64,000 bases of DNA, taken from positions 62,001-126,000 of the forward strand of contig NZ_JAENHM010000060.1 of the NCBI RefSeq assembly GCF_016595245.1, read 5' to 3'. The notes below the pieces were generated by a model. It did not search any database, was not told the origin of the DNA, and was given only the letters and a program-made list of their open reading frames with translations. Positions within the stretch are counted from its first letter, which is position 1, and every line of letters starts with the position of its first letter. Positions 8,303 through 17,277 of this stretch are shown here, in pieces. This DNA is from Azospirillum endophyticum (GTDB lineage Bacteria > Pseudomonadota > Alphaproteobacteria > Azospirillales > Azospirillaceae). The translations under genes were made by a program, and so were the position numbers.

Positions 8303-9217
8303 TCAAGAACCCAGCCGGCGGCGCGCCACCAGGGTTTCACGATGCAGGATGTAGAGACCGCTGCCGATGATGACCATGGCGCCGGCCAGGACCGGCACGG
8401 TCGGCAGGTCGCCGAACACCATCCAGCCGAACAGGCTGGCCCAGACCATGCCGGTATATTCGAAGGGCGCCACCACCGCCGGCGGAGCCCGGCGGAAGGC
8501 CTGGGTCAGCAGGACCTGCGCCCCGGCGCCGATCGCGCCGACCAGCGCCATCAGCCCCAGCGCGAAGGCGGTCGGCGCCGTCCAGACCGGCACGGCCAGC
8601 GCGCCGCTGACCACCGTCGTCGTCAGCAGCAGATAGAGCACGATGGACGCGCTGGTCTCCGTCCGCGACAGGCCGCGCACCGCCAGCGCCGCCAGCGCGT
8701 AGAACAGGGCGGCGGTCAGCCCGACCAGCACCGGCACCAGCGGCGCCCCGGCCGACGGCTGCGCCATCACCACCACGCCGCCGAAGCCGACCACCACCGC
8801 AGCCCAGCGGCGCCAGCCCACCGGCTCCCCCAGCAGCGGGGCGGACAGCGCGGTGATGAACAGCGGCCCGGCGAAGCTCAGCACATAGACGTCGGCAAGC
8901 GGCAGTTCCCGGAAGGCATAGAAGAAGCAGCCCATGGAGATCAGCCCGGCGAAGGCGCGCCAGACATGGCCCAGGGGACGCCGCGTCCGCATCGCCGCGA
9001 TCCCGCCGCCGCAGGTCAAGGTGTAGCCGCCGACCAGCAGGAAGGCGACCAGCGAGCGGACGAACATCAGCTGCGGCACCGGATAGTCGGCGGTCAGGAC
9101 CTTGATCAGCGTGTCCATCGCCGCGAACAGCAGGATCGCCCCCAGGAAGCAGCCGACGGCATAGGGAACCGAATCGGCCTCGGCAGGCAGCAGGTCGGCG
9201 GTTTCGGCGTCGGTCAT
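8303..9217 (-). CDS. EamA/DMT-family transporter (RhaT/YdcZ-like exporter)
   Basis: 304 residues with about ten hydrophobic segments in two repeats, the second starting near VLVGLTAALFYALAALAVRGL, as in EamA drug/metabolite transporters. The stretch PLADVYVLSFAGPLFITALSAPLLGE is typical of the first EamA repeat end and FEYTGMVWASLFGWMVFGD of the second. The ATG at 9217 follows a short GC-poor stretch. It lies upstream of the TPP riboswitch on the same strand and so is not itself controlled by it unless transcripts run back from elsewhere. Substrate unknown; homologues export amino acids or other small metabolites. Confidence 0.88.
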   Translation of the reverse strand: MTDAETADLLPAEADSVPYAVGCFLGAILLFAAMDTLIKVLTADYPVPQLMFVRSLVAFLLVGGYTLTCGGGIAAMRTRRPLGHVWRAFAGLISMGCFFYAFRELPLADVYVLSFAGPLFITALSAPLLGEPVGWRRWAAVVVGFGGVVVMAQPSAGAPLVPVLVGLTAALFYALAALAVRGLSRTETSASIVLYLLLTTTVVSGALAVPVWTAPTAFALGLMALVGAIGAGAQVLLTQAFRRAPPAVVAPFEYTGMVWASLFGWMVFGDLPTVPVLAGAMVIIGSGLYILHRETLVARRRLGS

Positions 9218-9327
9218 GGGATCGATTCGGACAGGCGATGGCGGGGGTTGCCCACATTATGGGCAAATGCCCCCGCGTCCCAATGCCGCAACCGCAGGTC
9301 TGGTAGGCGTGGGGTTTTGGAAGTGTC

Positions 9328-9453
9328 GGCTTCGATTGCCCCCACCCCAGCCCTCCCCCGCTAGGCGGGAGAGGGGGTAAGTGCTTGTCCGGGAAGGCAG
9401 CGGAAGTCCCTCCCCCGCCCAGCGGGGGAGGTTAGGAGGGGGCAATCGAAGCC
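9328..9453. repeat. Inverted repeat with GC-rich hairpins
   Basis: GGCTTCGATTGCCCCC at 9328 is mirrored by GGGGGCAATCGAAGCC ending at 9453. Between them lie CCTCCCCCGCTAGGCGGGAGAGG and its counterpart with a CGCCCAGCG top. The unit is imperfectly palindromic over about 125 bp and sits between the start of the EamA gene and the end of the ferredoxin gene. It belongs to the same general class as the other CCCTCNCC repeats in the window but has distinct ends. Confidence 0.8.
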
Positions 9454-9459
9454 TACACC

Positions 9460-9792
9460 TCACCGCGTCAGCACCATCACCAGCCGCTCGACGGGTGCAT
9501 TCTCCATCAGATGCGAATCGACGATCTCATCGATGTCCTCCACCGTTTCCGGGCGGTACCAGATGCCTTCGGGATAAACCACCATCAGCGGGCCGGCTGA
9601 GCAGAAGCCGAGGCATCCCGTCATCGCCATGCCGACATCCGTCAGCCCCTTGGCCTGGATTTTCTGGTCGAGCCGCTGCCACAGCGGATGCGCGCCCTTG
9701 GCGGCGCAGCTGCCGCGCGGATGGCCGGGCGGGCGCTGCTGGGCGCAGCAGAAGACGTGGTGGCGGAAGGTCTGCGGAATGTCGAGCGGCAT
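9460..9792 (-). CDS. Thioredoxin-like [2Fe-2S] ferredoxin
   Basis: 110 residues. Cysteines at about 15/16, 29, 60 and 64 follow the C-x(10-12)-C...C-x3-C pattern of the thioredoxin-fold (Shethna-type) [2Fe-2S] ferredoxins, with HVFCCAQQRPPGHPRGSC and TGCLGFCSAGPLMVVYPEG as the two cluster-binding loops. The protein is soluble, with no signal peptide. Its length matches stand-alone members of the family. Electron partner unknown: neighbours are an unrelated exporter and a divergent nucleoside permease operon. The intergenic region upstream (9793-9973) is AT-rich near 9808-9835 and probably holds both divergent promoters. Confidence 0.88.
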   Translation of the reverse strand: MPLDIPQTFRHHVFCCAQQRPPGHPRGSCAAKGAHPLWQRLDQKIQAKGLTDVGMAMTGCLGFCSAGPLMVVYPEGIWYRPETVEDIDEIVDSHLMENAPVERLVMVLTR

Positions 9793-9973
9793 CGGGCATG
9801 CTCCATGACCATAAAATATATATGGATATAGAATGCCGGAATGTTGCGATGCGGCAAGAGATTTGTGACGCTTCCGATTCCCCAGCGTTGATCGGTTTTC
9901 CGGCGCGACGAAACGCTTGGTCGGCAGAGCGTTGGCGGTTAAGAATCCCGGCGGGGCAATCCAGGAGACGCCG

Positions 9974-11116
9974 GTGCTGCTGAGCGGGTCGGGGAAGGGT
10001 CAGCCGGGCGCCGTGCCGGGCTGGGTCGGGTATGCGCTGCTGCCGGTTCTCAACCTCCTCGCCGCCTTCGTGCTGTCGGGGCTGGTGATCCTGGTGATCG
10101 GCGAGAACCCGGTGGACGTGCTGTCGCTGCTGCTGTCGGAGGCTCTGGGATACCCGGAGGCCATCGGCTACACCCTCTATTACACCACCGACTACATCTT
10201 CACCGGGCTGGCGGTGGCCATCGCCTTCCATTGCGGGCTGTTCAACATCGGCGGCGAGGGGCAGGCCTATCTGGGCGGGCTCGGCGCCGGACTGGTGGCG
10301 CTGGCGCTGACCGGCTGGCCCTGGCCGGTGGTGGCGCTGCTGGCAGTGCTGGCGTCGGCCCTGTTCGGCGCCGCCTGGGCCTTCATCCCGGCCTGGCTGC
10401 AGGCCAAGCGCGGCAGCCACATCGTCATCACGACGATCATGTTCAACTTCATCGCCGCGTCGATCATGACCTGGCTGCTGGTGGACGTGCTGATCCGCCC
10501 GGGCAGCCAGTCGCCCGAGACCCGCGAGTTCGATCCCGGCGTCTGGCTGCCGTCGATGGACCGGGCGCTCGGCTGGTTCGGCATCACGATCCCGGCCTCG
10601 CCGCTGAACCTGTCCTTCCTGTGGGCGCTGGCCTGCTGCCTGCTGTTCCATGTCTTCCTGCGCCGGACCCGCTGGGGCTACGAGCTGCGCACCGTCGGCC
10701 GGAACGAGCGGGCGGCGGTCTATGCCGGCATCTCGCCGGCACGGAACATCGTCGTCGCCATGCTGATCTCCGGCGCGCTCGCCGGCTTCGTCGGGGTCAA
10801 CGAAATCCTCGGCGTGCAGCACCGGGTGATCCTGAACTTCACCGGCGGCGTCGGCTTCGTCGGCATCGCCGTGGCTCTGATGGGGCGCAACCACCCGGTC
10901 GGAATCATTCTGGCGGCCTTGCTGTTCGGGGTCCTGGCCCAGGGCGGCGGCCAGCTGTCCTTCGAATATCCGACGATCAACCGCGAACTGGTGATGGTCA
11001 TCCAGGGGCTGGTCATCCTGTTCGCCGGTGCCATGGAAAACCTGTTCAAGCCGCAGGTCGAGGCTCTGTTCCGCCGCCGCGGCACAGTCGCGGCCAGCAA
11101 TGCGGGGAGGGGCTGA
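9974..11116 (+). CDS. BMP-family nucleoside ABC transporter permease 1
   Basis: 380 residues from GTG 9974, chosen because AGGAGA lies five bases upstream; a TTG at 9917 would add 19 residues without a ribosome site. About nine membrane segments; FNIGGEGQAYLGGLGA and the C-terminal region GFVGIAVALMGRNHP are the conserved permease motifs of the nucleoside/BMP-type (NupP/YufP) family. It heads a six-gene plus-strand operon of nucleoside uptake and breakdown. Unusually, no binding protein or ATPase gene is next to it; a complete paralogous set lies at 35.9-40.5 kb. Confidence 0.9.
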   Translation: MLLSGSGKGQPGAVPGWVGYALLPVLNLLAAFVLSGLVILVIGENPVDVLSLLLSEALGYPEAIGYTLYYTTDYIFTGLAVAIAFHCGLFNIGGEGQAYLGGLGAGLVALALTGWPWPVVALLAVLASALFGAAWAFIPAWLQAKRGSHIVITTIMFNFIAASIMTWLLVDVLIRPGSQSPETREFDPGVWLPSMDRALGWFGITIPASPLNLSFLWALACCLLFHVFLRRTRWGYELRTVGRNERAAVYAGISPARNIVVAMLISGALAGFVGVNEILGVQHRVILNFTGGVGFVGIAVALMGRNHPVGIILAALLFGVLAQGGGQLSFEYPTINRELVMVIQGLVILFAGAMENLFKPQVEALFRRRGTVAASNAGRG

Positions 11117-11119
11117 GCG

Positions 11120-12094
11120 ATGGAGGATGCGCTTCTTCTGGCGCTGCAGCTGCTGAGCGCCACCATCCGCGTGGCGACGCCGCTGGTGCTGGCCGCCTTC
11201 GCCGGCCTGTATTGCGAACGGGCCGGCGTGGTCGACATCGGGCTGGAAGGCAAGATGCTGGCCGGCGCCTTCTTCTCCGCCGCCGTCGCGTCCGCCACGC
11301 TGAACCCCTGGCTCGGGCTGCTGGCCGGCATCGCCGCCGGGGTGGCGCTGGCGCTGGTCCACGGCTTCGCCTGCATCACCCACAACGGCAACCAGGTGGT
11401 GTCGGGCATGGCGATCAACATCCTGGTCGCCGGGCTGGCGCCGACGCTGGCCTATGCCTGGTTCCAGCAGGGCGGCCAGACCCCGCTCCTGCCCGCCCAG
11501 GCCCGCATCCCCGCCGTCGAACTGCCGGGGGTGGAGGCGCTGGCCGGCATCCCCGTCCTCGGGCCGATCTATCGCGAGTTGTTCGACGGCAACAACGTGC
11601 TGATCTGGGTGACGCTGGTCCTGGTGGTAGCCACCCAGTGGGTGCTCTACCGCTCCCGCTTCGGGCTGCGGCTGCGGGCGGTCGGTGAAAACCCGGCGGC
11701 GGTCGACACCGCCGGCCTGTCGGTGGCGAAACTGCGCTATCAGGCCCTGCTGGTGACCGGCGTGCTGACGGGCATGGCGGGCTCCTACCTGTCGACCGGC
11801 CATGGCGCCGGCTTCGTCCGCGACATGACCGCCGGCAAGGGCTATCTGGCGCTGGCGGCGCTGATCTTCGGCAAATGGCGGCCGGGACCGACGCTGTTCG
11901 CCTGCCTGCTGTTCGCCTTCACCGATGCGGTGCAGGTCCGCCTCCAGGGGGTGGTGCTGCCCGGCATCGGCGTCATCCCGGTGCAGTTCATCCAGATGCT
12001 GCCCTATGTGCTGACCGTCCTGCTGCTGGCCGGCTTCGTCGGCAAGGCCGTCGCCCCGAAGGCGAGCGGCATCCCCTACGTCAAGGAACGCTGA
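11120..12094 (+). CDS. BMP-family nucleoside ABC transporter permease 2
   Basis: 324 residues; starts three bases after the first permease stop. It carries the NupQ/YufQ-type hallmarks: FAGLYCERAGVVDIGLEGKML near the N-terminus and RAVGENPAAVDTAGLSVAKLRY in the middle, the conserved cytoplasmic EAA-like loop of this family. About eight membrane segments. It would form the heteromeric membrane channel with the preceding permease. Downstream nucleoside-degrading enzymes point to cytidine, inosine/guanosine and deoxynucleosides as substrates. Confidence 0.9.
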   Translation: MEDALLLALQLLSATIRVATPLVLAAFAGLYCERAGVVDIGLEGKMLAGAFFSAAVASATLNPWLGLLAGIAAGVALALVHGFACITHNGNQVVSGMAINILVAGLAPTLAYAWFQQGGQTPLLPAQARIPAVELPGVEALAGIPVLGPIYRELFDGNNVLIWVTLVLVVATQWVLYRSRFGLRLRAVGENPAAVDTAGLSVAKLRYQALLVTGVLTGMAGSYLSTGHGAGFVRDMTAGKGYLALAALIFGKWRPGPTLFACLLFAFTDAVQVRLQGVVLPGIGVIPVQFIQMLPYVLTVLLLAGFVGKAVAPKASGIPYVKER

Positions 12095-12098
12095 GGCC

Positions 12099-12518
12099 AT
12101 GGCCGACACACCCGAGCTTGCGCAACTGATCGAAGCGGCCCGCGCCGCCCGCGAGAACGCCCACGCTCCCTATTCCAGCTTCAGGGTGGGCGCCGCCATC
12201 CTCGGTGACTCGGGCCGCATCTTCGCCGGCTGCAATGTGGAGAACGCGGCCTACCCGCAAGGGCAGTGCGCGGAGGCGACCGCCATCGGCGCCATGGTCA
12301 CCGCCGGCGACCGCCGCATCCGCGCCATCGTCGTGATGGGTGGCGAGGCGGGAGCCGAAGAGATCTGCACCCCCTGCGGCGGCTGCCGCCAGCGCATCCG
12401 CGAGTTCGCGGCGCCGGAGACGCCGATCCACATCTGCGACCCGGCCGGCCTGCGGCGGAGCTTTTCGCTGGAGACGCTGTTGCCCGAATCGTTCGGCCCG
12501 ACCAATTTAGCCTTCTGA
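12099..12518 (+). CDS. cdd: Cytidine deaminase
   Basis: 139 residues. Zinc site motifs are plain: QCAEATAI (Cys and catalytic Glu) and PCGGCRQ (two further Cys ligands), as in tetrameric Cdd enzymes, and NVENAAYPQGQ binds the ribose. It hydrolyses cytidine and deoxycytidine to uridine and deoxyuridine in the cytoplasm. It lies four bases after the permease stop, so it acts directly on imported nucleosides. Length is standard for the small, homotetrameric class. Confidence 0.95.
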   Translation: MADTPELAQLIEAARAARENAHAPYSSFRVGAAILGDSGRIFAGCNVENAAYPQGQCAEATAIGAMVTAGDRRIRAIVVMGGEAGAEEICTPCGGCRQRIREFAAPETPIHICDPAGLRRSFSLETLLPESFGPTNLAF

Positions 12519-12533
12519 GCGGAGTTCCCCGAC

Positions 12534-13367
12534 ATGACCGCAGCCCGCGCCGCCGCGGACATCCTCCATCGCGCTCCCGGCCATCGGCCGCGGGTCGGCA
12601 TCGTGCTGGGCTCCGGCCTGGGCGGGATCGCCGACCGCATCGCCGACTCCGTTCCCATCCCCTACACCGACATCGCCGGTTTCCCGATCCCCAGCGTGTC
12701 CGGCCACGCCGGACGGCTGGTGGTCGGGAAGCTCGGCGGCGTCGAGGTAGCCTGCATGCAGGGCCGAGTCCATGCCTATGAGGGCAACGGCTTCGATGCG
12801 CTGAAGACCGCGGTGCGGGCGCTGAAGCTGGCCGGCTGCGACACGCTGGTGCTGACCGCCGCGGTGGGCTCGCTGCGGCTGGAGGTCGGGCCGGGCCGGC
12901 TGATGGCGATCACCGACCATCTGAACCTGCTGGGCGCCAACCCGCTGACCGGCCCGAACGACGAGGCCTTCGGCGAGCGCTTCCCCAGCATGACCGACGC
13001 CTGGGACCCGGCGCTGCGCAGCCTGCTGAAGGAGGTGGCGGCGAGCCTCGCCATCGACCTGGCGGAAGGCGTCTATGCCGCCTATCCCGGACCGTCCTTC
13101 GAGACGCCGGCCGAGGTGCGGATGATGAAGCTGCTCGGTGCCGACGCCGTCGGCATGTCCACCGTTCCGGAATGCATCGTCGCGCGCCATTGCGGCCTGC
13201 GGGTCGTCGGCTGCGCGGTCGTCACCAACCTGGGGGTCGGGCTCGGCGACGGGCCGGTCGACCATCACCAGACCCTGACCGCCGCATCGGCGGCAGCCGC
13301 CGACCTGGAACGCCTGCTGGTCGGTTTCCTCGAACGCCTTCACGAAAAGGACGGGTCCCGGTCATGA
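12534..13367 (+). CDS. Purine nucleoside phosphorylase (inosine/guanosine type)
   Basis: 277 residues of the trimeric PNP family (PunA/XapA type): GSGLGGIAD phosphate loop, GFPIPSVSGHAGR, MQGRVHAYEG, LTAAVGSL, YPGPSFETPAEVRM and GADAVGMSTVPE are all in order. It cleaves purine nucleosides with phosphate into base and (deoxy)ribose-1-phosphate. The stop overlaps the deoC start (ATGA), giving translational coupling; the product deoxyribose phosphate feeds DeoC after mutase action. No phosphopentomutase gene is present in the operon. Confidence 0.93.
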   Translation: MTAARAAADILHRAPGHRPRVGIVLGSGLGGIADRIADSVPIPYTDIAGFPIPSVSGHAGRLVVGKLGGVEVACMQGRVHAYEGNGFDALKTAVRALKLAGCDTLVLTAAVGSLRLEVGPGRLMAITDHLNLLGANPLTGPNDEAFGERFPSMTDAWDPALRSLLKEVAASLAIDLAEGVYAAYPGPSFETPAEVRMMKLLGADAVGMSTVPECIVARHCGLRVVGCAVVTNLGVGLGDGPVDHHQTLTAASAAAADLERLLVGFLERLHEKDGSRS

Positions 13368-14191
13368 AACTGTCTGCCGACCTGCAAAGCGCGCTGGACG
13401 CCAGCGCCAACGCCCCGTCCGACGCCGATCTGGCACGTCGGGCCGTGGGCATGCTCGACCTCACCAGCCTGAACGGCGACGACAGCGACCGGGTGGTGGA
13501 GGATCTCTGCGCCCGCGCCGTCACCCCGGTGGGACCGGTCGCCGCAGTCTGCGTCTGGCCGCGCTTCGTCCCCACCGCGCGCAAGGCGCTGGACGGCACG
13601 CCGGTGAAGATCGCCACCGTGGTGAATTTCCCGACCGGCGAGGCGGACGCGGCCTCGGTGGCGGCGGAGACCCGGCGGGCCATCGCCGACGGGGCCGACG
13701 AGATCGACGTCGTGCTTCCCTACAAGGCCTTCATCGACGGCGCCCGCACCCAGCCGATCAATGTGGTGAAGGCCTGCCGCGAGGCCTGCGGCGACAAGGC
13801 CCTGATGAAGGTGATCCTGGAATCCGGCGCCTTCCCCGACGCCGACCTGCTGGCCTGGGCGGCGCGCGACGCCATCGCCGCCGGGGCCGACTTCCTGAAG
13901 ACCTCCACCGGCAAGACCCAGCCGGCCGCGACCCTGCCGGCGGCGGCGGTGATGCTCGACAGCATCTATGAATCGGGCAAGCCGGTCGGCTTCAAGGCGT
14001 CCGGCGGCATCCGCGACGCGGCGGAGGCCGCACGTTACCTGGCGCTGGCCGACCACATCCTGGGGGATGGCTGGGCGACGCCGCAGACCTTCCGCTTCGG
14101 CGCCTCAAGCCTGCTCGACGCGCTGCTGGCGTCGGCCGGGCACGGCGAGCGGGAAGGCGAACGCGAACCGGCCCCGGCGGGAGGCTACTGA
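13364..14191 (+). CDS. deoC: Deoxyribose-phosphate aldolase
   Basis: 275 residues from the ATG overlapping the PNP stop. The Schiff-base lysine region reads GADFLKTSTGK, and KVILESGAF and GFKASGGIRD are further DeoC motifs. It splits 2-deoxyribose-5-phosphate into acetaldehyde and glyceraldehyde-3-phosphate. The last ~20 residues (HGEREGEREPAPAGGY) are a hydrophilic extension beyond the barrel. It lies between PNP and thymidine phosphorylase, completing deoxynucleoside use as carbon source. Confidence 0.95.
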   Translation: MKLSADLQSALDASANAPSDADLARRAVGMLDLTSLNGDDSDRVVEDLCARAVTPVGPVAAVCVWPRFVPTARKALDGTPVKIATVVNFPTGEADAASVAAETRRAIADGADEIDVVLPYKAFIDGARTQPINVVKACREACGDKALMKVILESGAFPDADLLAWAARDAIAAGADFLKTSTGKTQPAATLPAAAVMLDSIYESGKPVGFKASGGIRDAAEAARYLALADHILGDGWATPQTFRFGASSLLDALLASAGHGEREGEREPAPAGGY

Positions 14192-14194
14192 GGC

Positions 14195-15514
14195 ATGCTC
14201 CCGCAGGAGATCGTCCGTGCCAAGCGCGACGGCCAACCGCTGGACGCCGCCACCATCCAGGACTTCGTCCGCGGAATCACCGACGGCCGCGTGTCCGAAG
14301 CCCAGGCCTCGGCCTTCGCCATGGCCGTCTTCTTCCGCGGCATGAGCCTGGACGAGCGGGTGGCGCTGACCCGTGCCATGCGCGATTCCGGCACGGTGAT
14401 GGAGTGGCGGTCGCTGGACCTGCCCGGTCCGGTGATCGACAAGCATTCGACCGGCGGCGTCGGCGACAAGGTCAGCCTGATCCTGGCGCCGATGCTGACA
14501 GCCTGCGGCGGCTTCGTGCCGATGGTATCGGGACGCGGCCTCGGCCACACCGGCGGCACGCTCGACAAGTTCGAGAGCATCCCCGGCTATCGTGCGAAGC
14601 CGGACAACGACCTGCTGCGCCGGGTGGTGAAGGAGGTCGGCTGCGCCGTGATCGGCGCCACCGACGACATCGCCCCGGCCGACAAGCGGCTCTACGCCAT
14701 CCGCGACGTGACGGCCACGGTCGAATCGCTCGACCTCATCACCGCCTCGATCCTGTCGAAGAAGCTGGCCGCAGGGCTGGATGCGCTGGTGATGGACGTG
14801 AAGTTCGGCAGCGGCGCCTTCATGCAGCGCTTCGAGGACGCCGAAGCGCTGGCCGACAGCATCGTCACCGTGTCGAAGGGCGCCGGCCTGCCGGCGGTGG
14901 CCCTGCTGACCGACATGAACGAGGTGCTGGGGCACAGCGCCGGCAACGCGCTGGAGATGCGCGAATGCCTCGCCATCCTGCGCGGCGAGCCGGCCGAACC
15001 GCGGCTCTACGAGGTGACCGCGGCCTTGGCGGCGGAATTGCTGGCGCTGAGCGGGCTGGCGCCGGACGCCGCCGCCGGCCGGGCCATGGCTGACCGCTCC
15101 ATCGCCAGCGGCGCGGCGGCGGAGCGCTTCGCCCGCATGGTGGCGGCGCTCGGCGGACCTGCCGACCTGCTGGAGCAGCCGGACCGCCATCTGGAGCGCG
15201 CGCCCATCGTCCGCCCCGTGTTCTCCGACCATGCCGGAGTCGTCGGCGCCATCGACACCCGCGGCGTCGGCATGGCGGTGGTGGCGCTGGGTGGCGGCCG
15301 GACCAGGACGACCGATGCCATCGACTTCGCCGTCGGCTTCGACGAGGTCGCCGGGCTGGGCGATGCGGTGGGACCGGGCGAACGTCCGCTGGCGATCCTG
15401 CACGCCCGTACGGAAGAGCGGGCAGCCGAGGCGGAGCGCCGCCTGCTCGCCTCGGTCACGGTGACCGACACCGCACCGGTGCGCGGGCGGCTGATCGCGA
15501 AGCGTTTGGGGTGA
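14195..15514 (+). CDS. deoA: Thymidine phosphorylase
   Basis: 439 residues. KHSTGGVGDKVSL, the family signature for phosphate binding, is at about 84-96, preceded by the all-alpha domain and followed by GRGLGHTGGTLDKFESIPGYR. It phosphorolyses thymidine and deoxyuridine to the base and deoxyribose-1-phosphate. Starts three bases after deoC and ends the operon; a composite palindromic repeat fills the convergent gap to the next gene. Together with Cdd, deoxycytidine can be fully dismantled. Confidence 0.95.
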   Translation: MLPQEIVRAKRDGQPLDAATIQDFVRGITDGRVSEAQASAFAMAVFFRGMSLDERVALTRAMRDSGTVMEWRSLDLPGPVIDKHSTGGVGDKVSLILAPMLTACGGFVPMVSGRGLGHTGGTLDKFESIPGYRAKPDNDLLRRVVKEVGCAVIGATDDIAPADKRLYAIRDVTATVESLDLITASILSKKLAAGLDALVMDVKFGSGAFMQRFEDAEALADSIVTVSKGAGLPAVALLTDMNEVLGHSAGNALEMRECLAILRGEPAEPRLYEVTAALAAELLALSGLAPDAAAGRAMADRSIASGAAAERFARMVAALGGPADLLEQPDRHLERAPIVRPVFSDHAGVVGAIDTRGVGMAVVALGGGRTRTTDAIDFAVGFDEVAGLGDAVGPGERPLAILHARTEERAAEAERRLLASVTVTDTAPVRGRLIAKRLG

Positions 15515-15522
15515 GAGATAAC

Positions 15523-15670
15523 GCCCTCTCCCGCCCCGGGAGAGGGAGGGGACCCGCCGAGGGCGGGGAGGGTGAGGGGCTATCCGAACATGGACTTGAT
15601 CCTTGGATCACCCCTCACCCTTCCCAAGCTGCGCTTGGGCCCCTTCCCTCTCCCGGGGCGGGAGAGGGAG
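15523..15670. repeat. Composite palindromic element, type A copy 1
   Basis: Left arm CCCTCTCCCGCCCCGGGAGAG plus a GGGAGGGTGAGGGG segment, a core containing GAACATGGACTTGATCCTTG, then CCCCTCACCCTTCCCAAGC and a closing CCCTCTCCCGGGGCGGGAGAG. It nearly fills the 174-bp convergent gap between deoA and the nicotinate phosphoribosyltransferase gene. Copies with the same architecture lie at 41775-41933 and 60522-60674; copy 3 shares most of the core. A bidirectional terminator role is inferred from the position. Confidence 0.85.
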
Positions 15671-15688
15671 AATTCTCGTTCGGGACGG

Positions 15689-16882
15689 CTACCGCCGGAA
15701 CAGGAATTCGCGGCCGACCTTCACGCGGCGTTCGCCGTCATACTCGATGATGTCGGCCGTCGCGTAGGTCTCGGTCCAGCGTTCGGGCAGGTAGCTGCCG
15801 GTGCCGATCACGTCGACCGGCGCGTCGGCTTCCGCCATCAGGCGGCATTTGGCCGGGCCGAAGCCGCTGCTGGCGACGATCTTCACCGCCGGGAATCCCG
15901 CTTCGTCCAACCTTTCACGCACATAGTGGATCGCGGCGGCCGATACCCCGGTGCCGATCAGGTAGCGGAGCTGGGTCTCGTCGCGATAGCCACGGATGGC
16001 ATGCGGGGCGTGGCGCTCCAGCACGGCATAGGAACCGGGCGGGTCCAGCCCCTCGACGAAGCGGCCGCCGGGGGTGTCGAGCCGCAGCGCCAGCTTGCCT
16101 TCCGCGGCCAGCTGCGGGAAGCGGCGGCAGACCTCCAACCCGTCGGTGATCTCGCGGCCGAAATAATCGACCAGCACGGTCAGGGACAGCTCGGGGAAGG
16201 TCTCGTGGAACATCTCCGCCGCACGCACGGTCGAGCCGGCATAGCCGATCAGGGCATGCGGCATGGTGCCCATGCCCTTGGCCTGCCCGAAATAGGGAGC
16301 GGTGGCGTCGGTGGCGTTGCCGATGAAGCCCTTGGCACCGACCTTGCGCCTGGCGCGGTCGGACCCGACGGACGCGGCATAGGCCATCATCTCCGCCATC
16401 TCCGTCCCGGCGCAGTGGCGGGCGTCCATGGCGAGGAAGGCGACCTTCGGCAGGTCGGCGCACATGGTGAAGGCGTTGTAGGCGGCGACGCTGGCCGGCC
16501 CCAGCTTCTGCAGCAGGATCGTCTCGCAATCGACCAGATGGTAGAAGGAGCCGGTGATGTACATGATCGGCTCGCCGGCACCGACCCATTTTCCCTCGGG
16601 ATAGTTCAACTCGATCTGGAAACTAGTGTTGCGCTCGCGCGCCACCGCCTCCAGCCACTCCACCGCCAGCCTGGGGGCGCAGACCACCGGGCGGCGCATG
16701 AAGATGGCATAGGTGACGGTCTTGTCGCCGAACTTGCCCACCGCTTCCTTGGTCCGGCGGAAATAGGTGTCCGTCCAGTCGGGGACAGCGGACGAGGATG
16801 GGTGGAGGGCCATCGGCCCGTTGCCGGCCGGCCGACCGCCTTCTGACCGGCCGCCAGCCGACCGGTTATCGCTGTCGCTCAT
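15689..16882 (-). CDS. pncB: Nicotinate phosphoribosyltransferase
   Basis: 397 residues from ATG 16882, where the family-like sequence begins after a short polar N-terminus (MALHPSSSAVPDWTDTYFRRT). The frame is open much further upstream, but that part is low-complexity and lacks homology features. MYITGSFYHLVDCETILLQKL, GFIGNATDATAPYFGQAKGMGTMPHALIG and the phosphate-binding end VDVIGTGSYLPE fit the NAPRTase family. It makes nicotinate mononucleotide from nicotinate and PRPP for NAD salvage. Monocistronic, convergent with deoA. Confidence 0.9.
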   Translation of the reverse strand: MSDSDNRSAGGRSEGGRPAGNGPMALHPSSSAVPDWTDTYFRRTKEAVGKFGDKTVTYAIFMRRPVVCAPRLAVEWLEAVARERNTSFQIELNYPEGKWVGAGEPIMYITGSFYHLVDCETILLQKLGPASVAAYNAFTMCADLPKVAFLAMDARHCAGTEMAEMMAYAASVGSDRARRKVGAKGFIGNATDATAPYFGQAKGMGTMPHALIGYAGSTVRAAEMFHETFPELSLTVLVDYFGREITDGLEVCRRFPQLAAEGKLALRLDTPGGRFVEGLDPPGSYAVLERHAPHAIRGYRDETQLRYLIGTGVSAAAIHYVRERLDEAGFPAVKIVASSGFGPAKCRLMAEADAPVDVIGTGSYLPERWTETYATADIIEYDGERRVKVGREFLFRR

Positions 16883-17277
16883 ACCCGTCACCCTCGCCTT
16901 CCGCCTCCGTCTGCGCATGTGTCTGCGCATGGCCGTGCAATGCTTCGTCATGGATGGCCGGGCCGCCGAACAGGCGGCCGGCCAGTTGTGGTGGAATTCC
17001 AGCATTATACGCCCAAGGGGAGCGGGGGAAGAGGCTTGCCGCCCCGTCGACCGGCAGCGGATGGCTGCATTGCGTTTTCCGTCTGGGCGCCCTGCGCCCG
17101 TCATCATGCGGATGACGCGAATTCTCCTGAAAATCATCGCCGCGACGCCGCAGTCGTTCGCCTCACATCCTTCAACAATCAGAGGAAAAACCAGATAAAA
17201 TACCTTTATTTGACCTACCACTTCCGCGCTTCTAAAGTTCCCGCACCGACTAGGCGGCAACACTCCAGCAGGGCGGC
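16883..17277. other. Divergent intergenic region
   Basis: 395 bp between the pncB and fliL-like starts. The left part is GC-rich with no frame I trust; the right end, from about 17165, is conspicuously AT-rich and holds the candidate fliL promoter. No RNA gene or riboswitch recognised. Confidence 0.6.
17210..17238 (+). promoter_or_regulatory. Candidate housekeeping promoter of the fliL-like gene
   Basis: TTGACC (17210-17215) and TAAAGT (17233-17238) are separated by 17 bp, inside an AT-rich patch that stands out from the surrounding sequence, about 40 bp before the start codon. Good match to a sigma-70-type promoter; not experimentally supported. Confidence 0.5.

Noticed and set aside
9917..9974. 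TTG at 9917 as start of the first nucleoside permease
   Set aside because: GTG 9974 has AGGAGA at ideal spacing; the extra residues show no permease features.
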